The position numbers and the translations under genes are program-made. The notes under the pieces were generated by a model, which had not been told where the DNA came from, made no database searches, and saw nothing but the letters and a program-made list of their open reading frames with translations. Shown in pieces: positions 48,601 through 61,182 of a DNA stretch of 64,000 nucleotides (its first letter is position 1; each line of letters begins with the position of its first letter). Origin of the DNA: Haliclystus octoradiatus (lineage: Eukaryota > Cnidaria > Staurozoa > Stauromedusae > Haliclystidae); the NCBI GenBank assembly GCA_916610825.1, contig OU744454.1, forward strand, positions 14,826,336 to 14,890,335. The letters are read 5' to 3'.

Positions 48601-51600
48601 GATTTGGGTCTGCACGCAGGTCAACTTATTCCATGTATCTCACTTATTTGTCTAGAGCCGATTCCTGACATTTAGATTCAAGGATAGATTGGTTTAATAG
48701 AGATGCCACCCACGTTGATAAATATCGTTAACATGCATCTTGTCTTCAAAAATTATTGTTAAAACTATATTCTAAACATATACTGTATAACTACTTGATA
48801 ATGTTTCATTTCTATTTAATTATTCATCAACTTAGTTATTCATATAATGTTTATATTAGGTATGAATGAGTATGAACGCTTTAAAAAAAGCAAGTACAAT
48901 CATTTGTGCGGTGGCTTAAAGGCATCTCATTGAATGGTGATTGATAATTGAGAGATCAAATAAAGAACTGATTTTCATTGGATTGTCTCGTTTTTTAAAA
49001 GCTACTGAAGCAAATATTTGCATTATTGATTTAAAAAATTTGAAATAAAAACCTACTCAATCTACTTTTTATGAAATTATCAGATAAAATTTAAAAACCA
49101 GTTCAATTAGAAACTGTCACTGGAAACACTCGCATCAATTTTATAATTTACGTACTATGATACATTAATTTTAGTGAATTTAAGCTCTGTCGAATACACA
49201 TAAAGATATGAAAGTGATCATTTTCTATGCTATAAATAGAGCATATTACGTATATACTAGGAATCAAATATTATGTAGCAGCCATTCCCGTTTCTCTTGG
49301 TTTCACGTTATACTCAAGGATTTTATGGAAGTACTTTGGAATATTTGTTCAAACATTCAAATGCACCATACAACACACGTACAAATATATATACACTTCT
49401 TCGTGTTTACACTGACCGCGGTAAAAGAACGTTATCCTTCCGTGGGGCGTCACTCCTCAATAAATATAGTCAGATAGAAAATTGTAGCAAAGTAAAATAC
49501 AGATTAGAAATTAAAAATAGACTAGAATTATAAATAGAACATAACATTTTGCATTATGAAAATCAGTATACATCAAGAATCAACAATTTTATAATGAACT
49601 TTTTACATTCTGTTAGTGTTTCCACGACACTTCTAATTCCATTTACATGGATTGGCGCTGGTAGTGTTGGTCTGAAGATCGCAATTAACTCTTGAAACTG
49701 CTATAGTTAAACTAGATGCTTTTGCTTTGTCGTTATTCATTATTCTATAATTTATAGTCAGTGCATTGTCAAAGATACATATTTCTGTGGAAATACTGAA
49801 GCTAAAAGAGGAACGTTCGTTATGGAAGACTTCAAAGAGATTTTGCAGACAAAAAAGCTTAAGCGACTTGAGGAAATATAGAATTGAGGATTCAAGTAAA
49901 ACTGTTATTAGTAGTTTATTATAAAAAGACTACGCATGTATTACCTTATTTAAATATTTTAACATTTTATATTCAACATAGATTACTGCTATTTTGACTA
50001 TCAAACAGATGTCCGTTAAAAAACAGTCGCAAATCCATTTTACGCGAGGGAAAGTTTTATTATCAAACATCTGGTAAGTTGTTTACGATAACAAGAACAC
50101 AAATGCGTCATTATACTAGAAAACTATCAATTTTGATTTAAGAATCATCATTTGTAGTAAATAGTTTTCACTAAGCTTCTAATTTGATATTTAAATTGAG
50201 GAAATAGTTTTGTTTATCCCAAAACAAAATTGACAAAAACAGACAGCTCCAACACAGCTGTAACCGGTTACTAATGGTTATAATAATTGAGCATTGTCGA
50301 CAATTTTTTAATTGAGAATTTCATTATACGCTGTATATGAGTATATATACTATTGCGAATATTACTAGCACCATGTTATTGATTTCACTAAACTTTACAA
50401 AATAGATTACTTAAAGATAATCGAGCGTTCAGTGGTATTTAGCCTGAAAATTCTGCAAGAAAACAATACTGTGACAAAAATTATTGGATGTCCAACTCCA
50501 GCGCGATTGTCTGTGTCATTTCCATGTTTATATACATGTTGTGTCATCTTTTATTTAGCATTAATTATCATTGCGTATATTTCGGTTACAGATATCAATA
50601 CTGATTCATTGGATAGTTAACTGGGTTCATGCCAATTGATTATTCAATTTCAAAACATAATCTAGAACAACACAGAAATTTCAAATCAAAGTGTAACAAC
50701 ACTATACATTCTCTGCCGGATTTTTTGTTATAGGAAGCAAATGAAATATTTTATAAATATCTCTTCAATATTGAAATTGCCTAAAACAATAACCATCTGT
50801 TTCTATTTACGGAACAACTCCATTTATTCGTTACTTATTAACTTACATTAACTTAGAATATATTTTACTTGTTTCATGAAAAATACTGACATAATCTTAT
50901 ATAGTGAAATTAACAGCATAATTAATATAGATCTCAAACAAAGCGAACGATATTTAGATGTTGCAAATTTTCCATCCTATTTAAATATACATCATTTAAT
51001 AATTTTATAATCGTAAAGTCTCAAAGTCTTCATAAAAGTCCTTTAATTTGATAACTATATTCTCTTTACTGTATATTTATAATCTAATATTGATCTAACT
51101 GATATGAAATTGATATTCCTACGGAATGACCAATAAATACTGTAAGTGGATAATACTAACTACATTCATGTCATTAAATATTTTCAAACTTGAGTAAGAT
51201 CATTTTAATTGTGGTAGAAAAATTGTCTGCTCTATTCTATTTATAACTTTTTAACCATGTGGAAGATTATATGTATATTGAGATGATAATTTTGTTGATG
51301 CCTCGAGTTGATGACATCAATCACATTCAAAAATGTGCTAAAAATGCTTCACAGGGAATGTCTTTTTGTTTCCTCCAACAAGAAATATTCTGCTTCGAAT
51401 TAACACATTTCTGCTAGCAAAAAAATAAAAAATGAAGATATAGAAATTATGTTCTTAAATGAAGTACAAATTCTCTAGAAAATGTTTTTTTTATTAAGAA
51501 AATGTGGACTGAAGCAAATATGTCTATGATATTCTAATATTATTTTCGTGTTCAGCTAATTTTTCTAAGGACTTTCCTGAAAAGTTTGAGTTTAAACTCG

Positions 51601-52562
51601 AGACTGTGGAAAGTTATTCCAGTAACAGCCTTTTTGCACAACTCAAAATTATATATTAAATTATGCAATTTTATAACAGAGTTTCCACACTTTTTCTAAA
51701 GTCACAGTAGGATTGATATATCAACTTTAGTGGTTCATAAAGTTCATTAAAGCTCTCGGATAACGATTCAAATAAAAAAAACCTGTCACAGTAAAGCTTT
51801 TTCACGTCGGCAATGTTGATGTTTGCATAAAAATACATACCGGAGTCACGGTCTTTTCAAAATACACTACCATATATAGAGTTATCAATCTTTTCATTAA
51901 ATAAATCTTGAAGGACTCATCAGGACCTTGTAAAAAAGCTCTATACAAATTGAAGCACCTTTCGTTTTCCTTATTTTATTTATATTCATATTTACTAATA
52001 TTACATACTATAATATCAACTTTTAAGATCTTCTTAATGATGCACAACAGTTTTCTATATCGCTGATAAAATTTTTATCGTTTTTTTTGTTCGTATAGTG
52101 TTATGAAGTATCATTTATCGTCGTATTCTTTGATTTTACTTCATGCCAGCATTTACATGACGGTTATATGAAATATGAATTTAACAATTTCTCATATGCT
52201 TATATCGATTAAATTATATTCTGTTAAATTTCAGACGCAAACCATGTTCGTTCGGTTCGGTATTTCGTTTAGAATAGTAAAATATTAATGTTGCTTGTTA
52301 TTTAAATGTTATCTGTTGGGATTAGCTATAAATTTGAAGGATGAATGTGTGATTTCTATAATTGTAGCTTACACCAGTAATTATTCCTTTATAGCCACGT
52401 GATAACATCGACAACAGATGTCCTGTTAAATAGGCAAATAAAGCATGACTGCGAAATACATTAAATAGTAGTCTGTAATATTTTCAAAATATTCTTATCT
52501 GTCTTATTGGTATTTGTTGAAGGTGCGTCTAGCATATATTGTCTCCTGAAACATAAGTCTAT
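45682..52562. other. Intergenic region between the two opsins
   Basis: 6.9 kb, AT-rich, containing the upstream regions of both divergent opsins. I recognise no exon. It holds a ~90-bp hairpin (48531-48621) and a 100-codon ORF at 47552-47854 with an internal repeat (QQIEH.LFEHCVCTEN and QKIEH.LTKHYVSTET) that matches no family I know. ORFs at 46712 and 50432 have no support. Confidence 0.5.
48531..48621. repeat. ~90-bp imperfect palindrome (hairpin MITE-like)
   Basis: GCCTGCCCGCAGAACCAAAT with CTATGTTCGATGATCAGTAG is mirrored by CTACTGATCATCAAAAATAG with ATTTGGGTCTGCACGCAGG. The arms are about 41 bp with some five mismatches and a very short loop. No target duplication seen. Confidence 0.75.
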
Positions 52563-53579
52563 TTGATACCTCTTCCAATTTTAATGGCGATAAACGGTTC
52601 TGCAAATGGGTATGGCATTGTCATAATAATTACAGCCATAAGTGGTAGTATTTTAAATGGGTCGGCGGCTTGGTTTTTCTTTTTCCTTGCTAGAAGGTCT
52701 AAATCACTTAACGATGCACTAATTTGTAGCGTAGCTTTATCTGATTTTTTACAATGTTTCGTTGGTTACTGTATGAATGCCGTTTGGATATACGAAATTA
52801 ATACTGATCCAAGAATATGTGTGACATATGGAATGCTAACTCATTGGTTTTCTCTTTGCTCTATCGTCCATTTAGCCGTAATGGCCTATGAAAGATATCG
52901 AAGTATAAGTCATGGTTATCGTCGACCAGTGCACACTTCAAAATTAACATTCTGTATTTTGATAGGTGCTTGGTTTTATTCTTTGTTTTGGAGTGTTTTG
53001 CCTCTTCTTGGGTGGTCAAGCTATAACGATGATATAGGCTCACTTACCTGCTCTGTAAGATGGAGTTCGCCACATATAGGTGATGTATCTTACGCAATAT
53101 CAATTTTTATCGCTGACTTTTTGATACCATTAACAGTCATATCTGCATGTTATATAAAAGTATTCTTCATTGTACGAAATAGTAATAAAACCTTACAAAG
53201 CGCAATGTCTATGAATAGTTCATCAGCAAATTCACGAAATGGTCCTCGAATGGTTAACGAAGAACGAAATTTACTTTTTGTGGTTTTTCTTTTAATTAGT
53301 ACATATTTAGTAGCGTGGCTACCTTATGCAACTGCTGCAATTCTAACTATGTTTGGTGTTAATGTTACCGGAGGCTATATTCTTGTACCTGCTTATTTGG
53401 CCAAGGCTTCAGTTATTTCAAATCCATTAATTTATGCTTTCAAACATAATCGTTTTCGATCTTATATCAAAAGTTTATGCCACAATGGAAGAGTTAGTGA
53501 TCAGAATGAAACATCAATTAGTGTTAGAAATCAGCCATCATATTCTAGAGAACAAAGTTGCACAAACGATGTCAGTTAA
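52563..53579 (+). CDS. Second intronless opsin, cnidopsin-like (338 aa)
   Basis: Seven-helix opsin with N32 in TM1, D61 in SVALSD, disulphide cysteines C86 and C163, ERY (110-112), GWSSY, AWLPY in TM6, Schiff-base lysine K281 in AYLAKAS and NPLIY (287-291). The counterion position is aspartate here (D157, six before C163), where the neighbour has glutamate. The tripeptide after NPxxY is HNR. IL3 carries a Ser/Asn-rich insert (SMNSSSANSRNG), longer than in the sister. An in-frame Met at residue 8 (MAINGS) could be the true start; N11-G-S is a possible glycosylation site. The two proteins have clearly diverged, so the duplication is old or they derive from separate lineages. Confidence 0.93.
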   Translation: MIPLPILMAINGSANGYGIVIIITAISGSILNGSAAWFFFFLARRSKSLNDALICSVALSDFLQCFVGYCMNAVWIYEINTDPRICVTYGMLTHWFSLCSIVHLAVMAYERYRSISHGYRRPVHTSKLTFCILIGAWFYSLFWSVLPLLGWSSYNDDIGSLTCSVRWSSPHIGDVSYAISIFIADFLIPLTVISACYIKVFFIVRNSNKTLQSAMSMNSSSANSRNGPRMVNEERNLLFVVFLLISTYLVAWLPYATAAILTMFGVNVTGGYILVPAYLAKASVISNPLIYAFKHNRFRSYIKSLCHNGRVSDQNETSISVRNQPSYSREQSCTNDVS

Positions 53580-56284
53580 GAAGAATAAAATATGCATACA
53601 ACTGTTATGCAGTGCCTATTATTTAAATATTCTGATGAAGGTTTTCGTGTATAATAAGAGAAGGCATAAAGAATAATTGCGAGGCGTTGTTCCTTTTTCA
53701 TGTTTTGAAAATTTTGAATTAATAATATATTTGTAAAAGATGTAGCTGAATTGTCTTAGTGATGGAACACAATGTCCAATGCTTGAAGCCATTGAACATT
53801 GTTATAGTATAAAGAGAAAATTAGACAGTATTGTTTTTACTCAGAGTTTCATGTCAACGCGATTGAAGGTACTCTCTTTAATCTTATACTGTATGTATCA
53901 TATATAATTTATATATAAGCATACTTTGAACAAAATAGTATAGCAATATAGTGTATATATATCTAATCATTACTATCAATGTGCAGATAGTTTAACATTG
54001 CAAGATAATAGACTGATTTCATTAATCTATCTACTAAATTTATGATTACTTATGGGGATTTGCCACATTTTTGGTGTTCATATTCCAGCTGAGAAAAATA
54101 CCTTTTGGTTTGACAATGTCAGTTTCTCGAACTCTTTATTGTCTAGGCTTTTTGAATTTTCTAGAGAACTTTGGAATTGAAGAATTTTGAAGAAATATTA
54201 CTTTGAAGTAACGTTTTTTTATTTTTTGAAAAGTTTAGGTTAGCATGTTTTTACAGATTTTTAGGTACTTCACGTTTTCAAAATGGCACTCCTCCCCTAG
54301 TCGATGAAGGGCTGGTGTTACCTCCACTGGGGATTGATTGTAACTATAGTAGCAGAATGCGTGCAGGTCAAATCCCCATATTTTACATAGTGTTCTCATC
54401 ACTATATGTAATCATTTTCTAGCTAGCCGCCATACAGTTTGCCTCAACATATATGCTCAAACAAGTATTTCATTGTTACCAAATCTATTTTGAATTTTAT
54501 AGAAATTATTATTATCTTTTTGGATGATCAATTCTACGGTCATATAGGGGGAATGTTTGATTGGTGTTCTAATTCTAATCGATTAAATAACATATAGAGA
54601 CGACAACATCTGGTAATCTTAATCAAGCAGCAGCTGATATTTTGTCGTCAAGACGACAGGTTTATTATTAAACATTTTCAAGAGAAGATGAAATTAAGAT
54701 ATTGTGAATAATTATATGGCCGGAAACGCGGTATTTACAATCATTGCTTGTTAATTTCCTATTGAATTAAACTGGATTAAAAATATTTTTATTCAATTAT
54801 GAAGCATATAATCATAATTAATAGAATATCCGTTGGGAATCCGTTTCATCAAACAATTTAGCAACCGATAGATCAATATATTTTTTTTGAATGTTAAAAT
54901 TTTGATGGGTTCATCGATTTTATTGTGTCACAAATGATATAAAAGGAGGTTATGCATTGTGAAATGTATACTCACCTTGACATATAAATAAAAACATGCC
55001 TTCGAGTAGTTCATGCACGAAATCTTGGAAAGTTCGGGCAAGAAATATGTATATTTTGCGAAAAATTTTTGTTTACAGATATACAAAATAGGGCTATACC
55101 AGGCAAGTCTATAGGATGCGTCCTGCACCTGAGGGTTTGTCTCTTCACTCCGAGAAAATTTCCTCGCAATCCATGTGAATTGCTGGATTGAGATGGTTAG
55201 ACGGGCAGTTTGTGTCGCTTGTTTATATCAGAATTTTATACCACTTTCATTTGGAAGTCAACGGGCTGGCATCGCTTTACAACCTCCTATCAATTTCATT
55301 TCATTCCATATAACAAAAAAATGAATTACAGCTGAATATTATCTTATTGATAGCTTGTCTCGTCATATCCAGGGTATAGCAGGACTCGTTTAAACACCGC
55401 CTACAAAGCAAGAAGCAACTCTCACTGGGGTGATGTTAGTAGGCCTATATTAGATTTGAATTTGAACAGTTTGATCAGGATGTTTTTCTGACGCCAACAA
55501 TCAAGAAATTGTGCTACTGTTTTGAGTTCCACCCAAGACCTTGTGGGTAACTCCAATTGGTATCAAAGCACTAAACATTGCCTAGCATTGCTGTAGTTAT
55601 AAGGGAACATTTTCAATTGAATTTAGTGGTGAATTTTGATTCTTGTTTTTAGGATATTTTTCTCCTTTCAAACTTGTTTTGTTCCAGATATTTCTTGTTT
55701 GCATCAAACATGCCTTGTTTCAAGCACATCATAATGAATATGTCCTGTTTTTTACATGTCTCTCAATTGAACTACTTTTAAAAAACTGGGCATCAACAAT
55801 AGAATTTTGCTTGTAATAGGAAATTAGTGGCTTATGGCTTATGGCCTAAGACAGTAAAACAGATTTGACACAAGCAAAAATTGCAGCAACAAATATTATT
55901 GTAAGATATTTTTTGCAGCAGTGATAATTTTTGATAATTCGCTAATATTTCATATTTGTTAATTCATGAAAAGTATAAATTAATGAAGATAGTTAGGAAG
56001 ATAGCTACAACTGCTTATTTCGTGATAAACAGAGAGAGATAATTTATGAGATTGACTCATATTTGATACAAATGTTTTCGCATTTACTCTCCTCTTCACA
56101 AATCGTGTGTTTTATTGAATTAGCTGGTTCAGAACTGTAACAATTTGAAGTATATCAATATTCTCATCAAACAATAAATGGCAAATGATAAATAAAACCA
56201 AATACAATTATAATTGTTCATAAAGATTATATAAAATTAGATTAAATAAATTAAAGTAAAATATTTGTACAGGATTAAGAATTT
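53580..56284. other. Intergenic DNA between the opsin and MMP genes
   Basis: No exon or RNA gene recognised. It includes a dispersed repeat copy at about 54045-54345 and otherwise unstructured AT-rich sequence. The short minus ORF at 54928-55128 has no support. Confidence 0.5.
54045..54345. repeat. Dispersed repeat copy downstream of the second opsin
   Basis: ATGGGGATTTGCCACATTTTTGG, CAGCTGAGAAAAATACC and TTTTTGAATTTTCTAGAGAA resemble the copies near 37848 and 59750-59985. It ends with CAAAATGGCACTCCTCCCC and CCTCCACTGGGG, which look like an inverted partner of the start. Confidence 0.55.
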
Positions 56285-56294
56285 TATATAAAAA
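56285..56294 (+). promoter_or_regulatory. TATA box of the MMP-ShKT gene
   Basis: TATATAAAAA lies 67-76 bp before the ATG, leaving about 40 bp of 5' leader if transcription starts 30 bp downstream. It is the only good TATA element close to this start. Confidence 0.5.
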
Positions 56295-56360
56295 GGCATA
56301 AGATAATTATAAAACATCTTTTGGATTTAATGCTGGAGTAGAATCAAGACACATGAAAAA

Positions 56361-59300
56361 ATGGCTTTGAAATTCCTGGCATTATTACTTGTTGCTGCCG
56401 TCACCGTCAATGCAGAACTCGATTATCAGGTGAAACATTAATAACATTTTATTCATGTTTTTAACTAGAATAATACTAATAATAAATATTCTGTAGATAG
56501 CCGATAGGCATCCACAATACAAACGTCTTCTCGATAGACATAAATGGAATATGTCGATGTTTAAGTGAAATGCTTGCGGCCATTATTGCATATGTTACGT
56601 CTTGTGTCCCTGAAATTTTCTAAAATAAAATCCTACCTGGCATTCAGTGCAGTTAATAATAGGAATAGTAGATGCATCAAACTTTCAAATTATTTACTTG
56701 TAATCCAAGGATTGGAGTTTAACAATTTTATTTCTGTGCTCACTAATTCCGCACTAGCATAACTTGTCTTTCTGGAACAAATTTCACAATGTAATTTCGT
56801 TTCCATTCTCAAATCCATTATTTCAGGAATTCTTAAGGAAATATGGATATCTAAACAATGTTGGTTATTCTGCTACTGATTCCAATACATTTTCCAAAGC
56901 AATCGTCAAATTCCAACGTATGGCAAGCTTGCCAGTGACTGGTCAATTAGATGAAGCCACGCGTAATAAAATGAAACAGCCTCGCTGTGGACATTCTGAT
57001 ATCTCAATAAGACGCAATGGATATGCAACACAGAGATGGAATAAAAACCAATTGACATATAAATTCCTTAGCTTCACACGTGATCTGAGTAATAACAAAG
57101 TACGTGAGATCATATCTCATGCATTCCGTGTATGGAGTGATGTCACACCATTGACATTCACAGAGACCCGAGGAAATTCAGATTTTACAATTGGGTATGT
57201 ACTAAGCAATTATGCTGTATTGAGATATCTATTTACCTATAAGGCTGCCCCACAGACCCATTTCATTCATGGTGGAATAGAATCTGTGTAATATTCTCTT
57301 CCGTTTTTCCTGCCATTGATTTGACAAACTGTTTGAAGTTGAAAACTAGGTCAATAGCGATTGGCCACTGTGTAAACATTTCTGTATGTCACGAATATTT
57401 TATTACTCTAACGACTCAGGGAAGACTATATAGTAGTCGAAAATATAATCGTTGAAAGAGTTAGAAGACAAAAGTTAGACAAAATAAGCTCTATTTATCT
57501 GCGTTTGTATCTTGGACCAGCAGACAATATCTGGTTTGCAAAAGCACGGAGTCGAACTATATACTTTTTCAGGTTTTGTTGACGAAGTTTCCCGCAACCT
57601 ACGTTGGCAATCAAAACTGCTTGTATCTTATAAAATCGTACACGAATTTAGCTGAGATTGGTTGAGCACTCAATATAAATGAATAAACTAATATATGATT
57701 ATAATTTTGAATATAAGTGGCTTAATCACTGTATATTACCGATTATCTCTCAGAAGATTTATACATTTTCAAACTTTCAAGTCATAATGTAAATACAAGA
57801 TGCATGACTTTGCCCGCTTCAACGAACAAAACAGTATAAATCATTTTGGTCATGCGATCAAATTCCAATTTTCACACAACAAAATCTTCAATGACGAAAG
57901 AGACATGTTACATAACGTGATCCATTAGCTAAATTAATAGCTATAAGTTCGCATGTATAACGCGGCGGGCGAATCTAATTCGATTAGGAGCAAGCCCAAT
58001 TGCTATTAGGTTCGGTTTGCTCGTATAACATGATGCTACATGATGAACAACAAAACAAATCAAAACCCATCATAATAGTAAACATTCAACATACCTCGAG
58101 ACAAGAGAAAATTGAAGACTTCAAAACACCGTTTAACAGCATCCTTTTTGAATAATATGTCATTTCTTTAGTTTTGTTTCACTAAGTAAATAACAAGTCA
58201 GTAGATAAATTATTTATGTTTACATCCAGCATGCTTTTGTTGTGTTACTACGCATGCATCGCCAGAACAAGTAGTCTGGCTCAGTCTATTGTTATAATGC
58301 AAATATCAGCTATAGCGGCACATCGCCTATAACGTACCTTTTCAGATTCTCCAGCAGCTGTGCCGCTATAAACTGTTTCTAATGTAACTATTCAATTAAT
58401 AAAGTTTTGATTTTAATGAATCATTTTGTGTAGATCAATGTTGGTTTCAGGCCTCTAATAAACAGCATTCATGGATTAAACAATCTCATTTGTTTTTACT
58501 TTTCTCAAAACTAAATAAATTCAGTACTTGTTATCATTAGATTGATTATGTTTACCAAAGTGTATATACTGCCTTTTGGAACACAACGGATTTGGATAGA
58601 ATTTTTCCGATACTTACTTCGCATTCGATCAATAACTGTTACATGTTTCAACATTCTAGATTTTACTCACGTTCCCATAATGATGGATACCCATTTGATG
58701 GAAAAAGTGGTGTTTTAGCACATGCATTCTTTCCTACTGACGGTCAGGTTCATTTTGATGAAGATGAAAGATGGGTTGATGGCAGAACTGCAGGTGGTAA
58801 TACGAATCTATTTTATACTGCTGCTCATGAAATCGGACATGCTATTGGATTGGAACATCTTAACAATCCAAAAGCCTTAATGAATCCTTACCACGTTGAC
58901 TTTGGAAATCGTCATGGCTGGAAGATTCCATATTACGACGTCACACGAATTCAAAATATATATGGAAGAGGTACGGCTTAATCTGATAAGTTTTATGAAT
59001 AAGCGTGGTTACCAGAGTGATCTTCTAACTTATAAATTCATCTCGTCCTCTTGACAAGTGCAGTTTCTGGATTGAGGTGTGATGATACTTGCATTATAGT
59101 TGTTAACCCTGAGAGCGAAACAACTAATTGATCTAGATCGTCGGTATACACGTCTTTCTCGGAATCCAATGGGAACCCACTATACATAAAAACGTATGTG
59201 CAAATTGCATCTGTCCGACTTTCTTGATGCATTGGTACAGTGGTATGTATTACTTCTCCAGATTTACGAAATACAGGAATACCCTATAAAAAGTATGAAT

Positions 59301-61182
59301 GTTCCATCTTTTGAATGTATCTTCAATGCGCCTAGTGTTATGTATAAGTTAAATTTTTGGATTATATGAATGCTAATTGTCAACGAAGAAGTGATAATTG
59401 TTTTCATTTTCTTCAAATCTACGTGTAATACTTACACATTTCAATGAAAAATGTTCTTCACTTCTTTTGGGTTAAACTATGTTTAATCTATTCTCAGGAA
59501 ATGGAGGAACAACAGGAACAGGAACAGGAACAGGAACAGGAACAGGAACAGGTAATTATGACATGGATGATTATGATTTATCTCTATCTGTAATCCCGGG
59601 GGGTAACTCCAAGTGCCGCATTGATGGGGGGGGTGCCACTTTGGAAAAATTTGAAGTACCCGAAAAGTCCCAAATATCCTTTAAAAGCTACCCAAATTGT
59701 TATAAAAGAACGTGAAAATGCTACCCAAAAAGTGCAGGGAGGGTAATTTCATATAGGCTCTATGCGGGGATGTTCCATTTTTACGTGTAAATTCAAATCC
59801 AGTTTTCAGTAAGTTTTCAGCCTTCAAGCTCAGTCTTTTCCCAAATTCTCTAGAAAATCGAAATGGGACCCAGAACGTTTGATATTCTAAATTTTCTACC
59901 CAAAAAGTATAGTTTTCAGATGGAATATGGACCCAAAAAAGTGGCACGTCCCTGTATAGCAGCACTGAGTATGAGAGTTACTCCCCCAACTCTGTAATTC
60001 TATCTTCAATGTAATTCAAATTGGTTGTACAGTCGACTGAAGGGTATGAAAGTGAAATTGGAATTGACATAAGAATTTTATAGCATCTTCATTATGGAGT
60101 CATATAGAATTAGTGATGCTATTACAATTATTTTTATTATAAAAAACTTCTTTGGTGTTAAATTAATAAGAAAGTCAACGAAAAAATGTTCAAATTTTTA
60201 TTCATATTAATTAACAACGTTTCGATCGCATCACGCAAGCATTTTCAAGTTAAAGTCTAAAATTTATTATTGGATTATTTATTATATATAATTTAATTTA
60301 AATTTATTTATTATTACAATTATGCATTGTTATTGTATGGTTCTGAATTTTCAAATTTATAAAATTACATATATGCCATGTTTGAATGATTCATGGCAAT
60401 TTGATAGGTCTGTTTAATGTACAAAAATACAGTTCAGGACAGCGTTTAGAGCTGAAACATTGATTTCGATTTTCAAAAACAAAAACTTGAAACGGCATTA
60501 AACGGTGAAAGAAAAGCACTTCAATTTCGGAAGGATTTAGGTAATATCAATATAACAACAGCTTTGTGTATACAATTTTATTTAACTTCGTTTCTCAACA
60601 AGGGAAATATTTCTTCTTCACGCTGTTGCGATAGGCGAGTGTAAAAAATCCGCCGAAATACGGGATTTCAAACCATGTTAGTAAATCAATTGAGGAAAAT
60701 CTTTTAAATTAAAATGCAATTGCAACTATCTTCCGATATTTTGTGATTATGACTCTGTTCATATCCTTCTTATATAATTGAATAACTTGGAAGTTTAAAT
60801 TTGATTAAATGATTTCTGTTATCTTCAATAATGTTGTTCACGCACAAATTTTGGTTAATCTTTCAAATATTATTGCGCTCGAGATGCTTGGAAACACTGC
60901 GGTAGAATTAACTCACCTTCAATATTTCTTTCATTCTACTTCATTTGTGTATCCCAACATCGCCCATGCAAGAATTTGGCTTAGTACAGTAACCATGCAT
61001 GACTAATCGAGTGTCATTTATTCTCTTTGTTGATAATTTCAAAACATTTCTTTTCATTACTAGGAAACTGTGTTAATTTGGATAAAAGTTGTGACTTTTT
61101 TGCAAGGGATAACAAATGCTACGACAGGAAAGTTGGCTGGTATATGAAGATTAATTGCAGAAAGGCCTGTAGATTCTGCTAG
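56361..61182 (+). CDS. Matrix metalloproteinase with C-terminal ShKT domain (306 aa)
   Basis: A secreted zinc endopeptidase. Exons 56361-56429, 56827-57194, 58660-58970, 59498-59551 and 61064-61182 join in frame (921 bp, 306 residues). Domains: signal peptide (1-17); peptidoglycan-binding-like propeptide (about 24-73); cysteine switch PRCGHSD (75-81, C77 caps the zinc); catalytic domain with [15 protein letters not shown], zinc motif [11 protein letters not shown] (202-212) and Met-turn ALM (218-220); a Gly-Thr linker made by one exon of GGAACA repeats; and a ShKT module with six cysteines (C270, C277, C286, C299, C303, C306) ending the protein. There is no hemopexin domain and no furin site before the catalytic domain. 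ShKT modules are common on secreted proteases of cnidarians and nematodes and probably serve binding. A second such gene converges on it. An opposite-strand exon candidate lies in intron 3. Confidence 0.93.
59038..59283 (-). CDS. Candidate terminal exon of an unidentified gene, antisense inside the MMP intron
   Basis: On the minus strand a TTTTTATAG acceptor is followed by 81 open codons, beginning [20 protein letters not shown], with [15 protein letters not shown] in the middle and ending ALVKRTR plus stop. Composition looks coding and unlike flanking intron. The opening recalls the C-terminal region of GH31 alpha-glucosidases, but that is a weak impression. No upstream exon is recognised in the window. 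It could be a processed gene remnant or a transposon piece. Confidence 0.35.
   Translation of the reverse strand, partial: GIPVFRKSGEVIHTTVPMHQESRTDAICTYVFMYSGFPLDSEKDVYTDDLDQLVVSLSGLTTIMQVSSHLNPETALVKRTR
59511..59551 (+). repeat. (GGAACA)n hexanucleotide repeat inside a coding exon
   Basis: About six or seven GGAACA units make up most of MMP exon 4 and encode an alternating Gly-Thr linker between the catalytic and ShKT domains. Because the unit is six bases, copy-number change keeps the frame. Confidence 0.9.
59597..59990. repeat. Fuller copy of the G-rich dispersed repeat, with imperfect inverted ends
   Basis: The left end CGGGGGGTAACTCCAAG and the right end GAGAGTTACTCCCCC form imperfect inverted repeats about 390 bp apart. 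The inside holds GGGGATGTTCCATTTTT and CCCAAAAAAGTGGCACGTCC, shared with other copies. It lies in MMP intron 4. Probably a MITE; superfamily unassigned. Confidence 0.6.

Noticed and set aside
60215..60260. AACGTTTCGATCGCATCACG followed by CAAGCATTTTCAAG, recalling the ends of Penelope-like elements with hammerhead-like motifs
   Set aside because: The hammerhead core is incomplete on both strands and no reverse transcriptase or GIY-YIG sequence is nearby; at most an old fragment.
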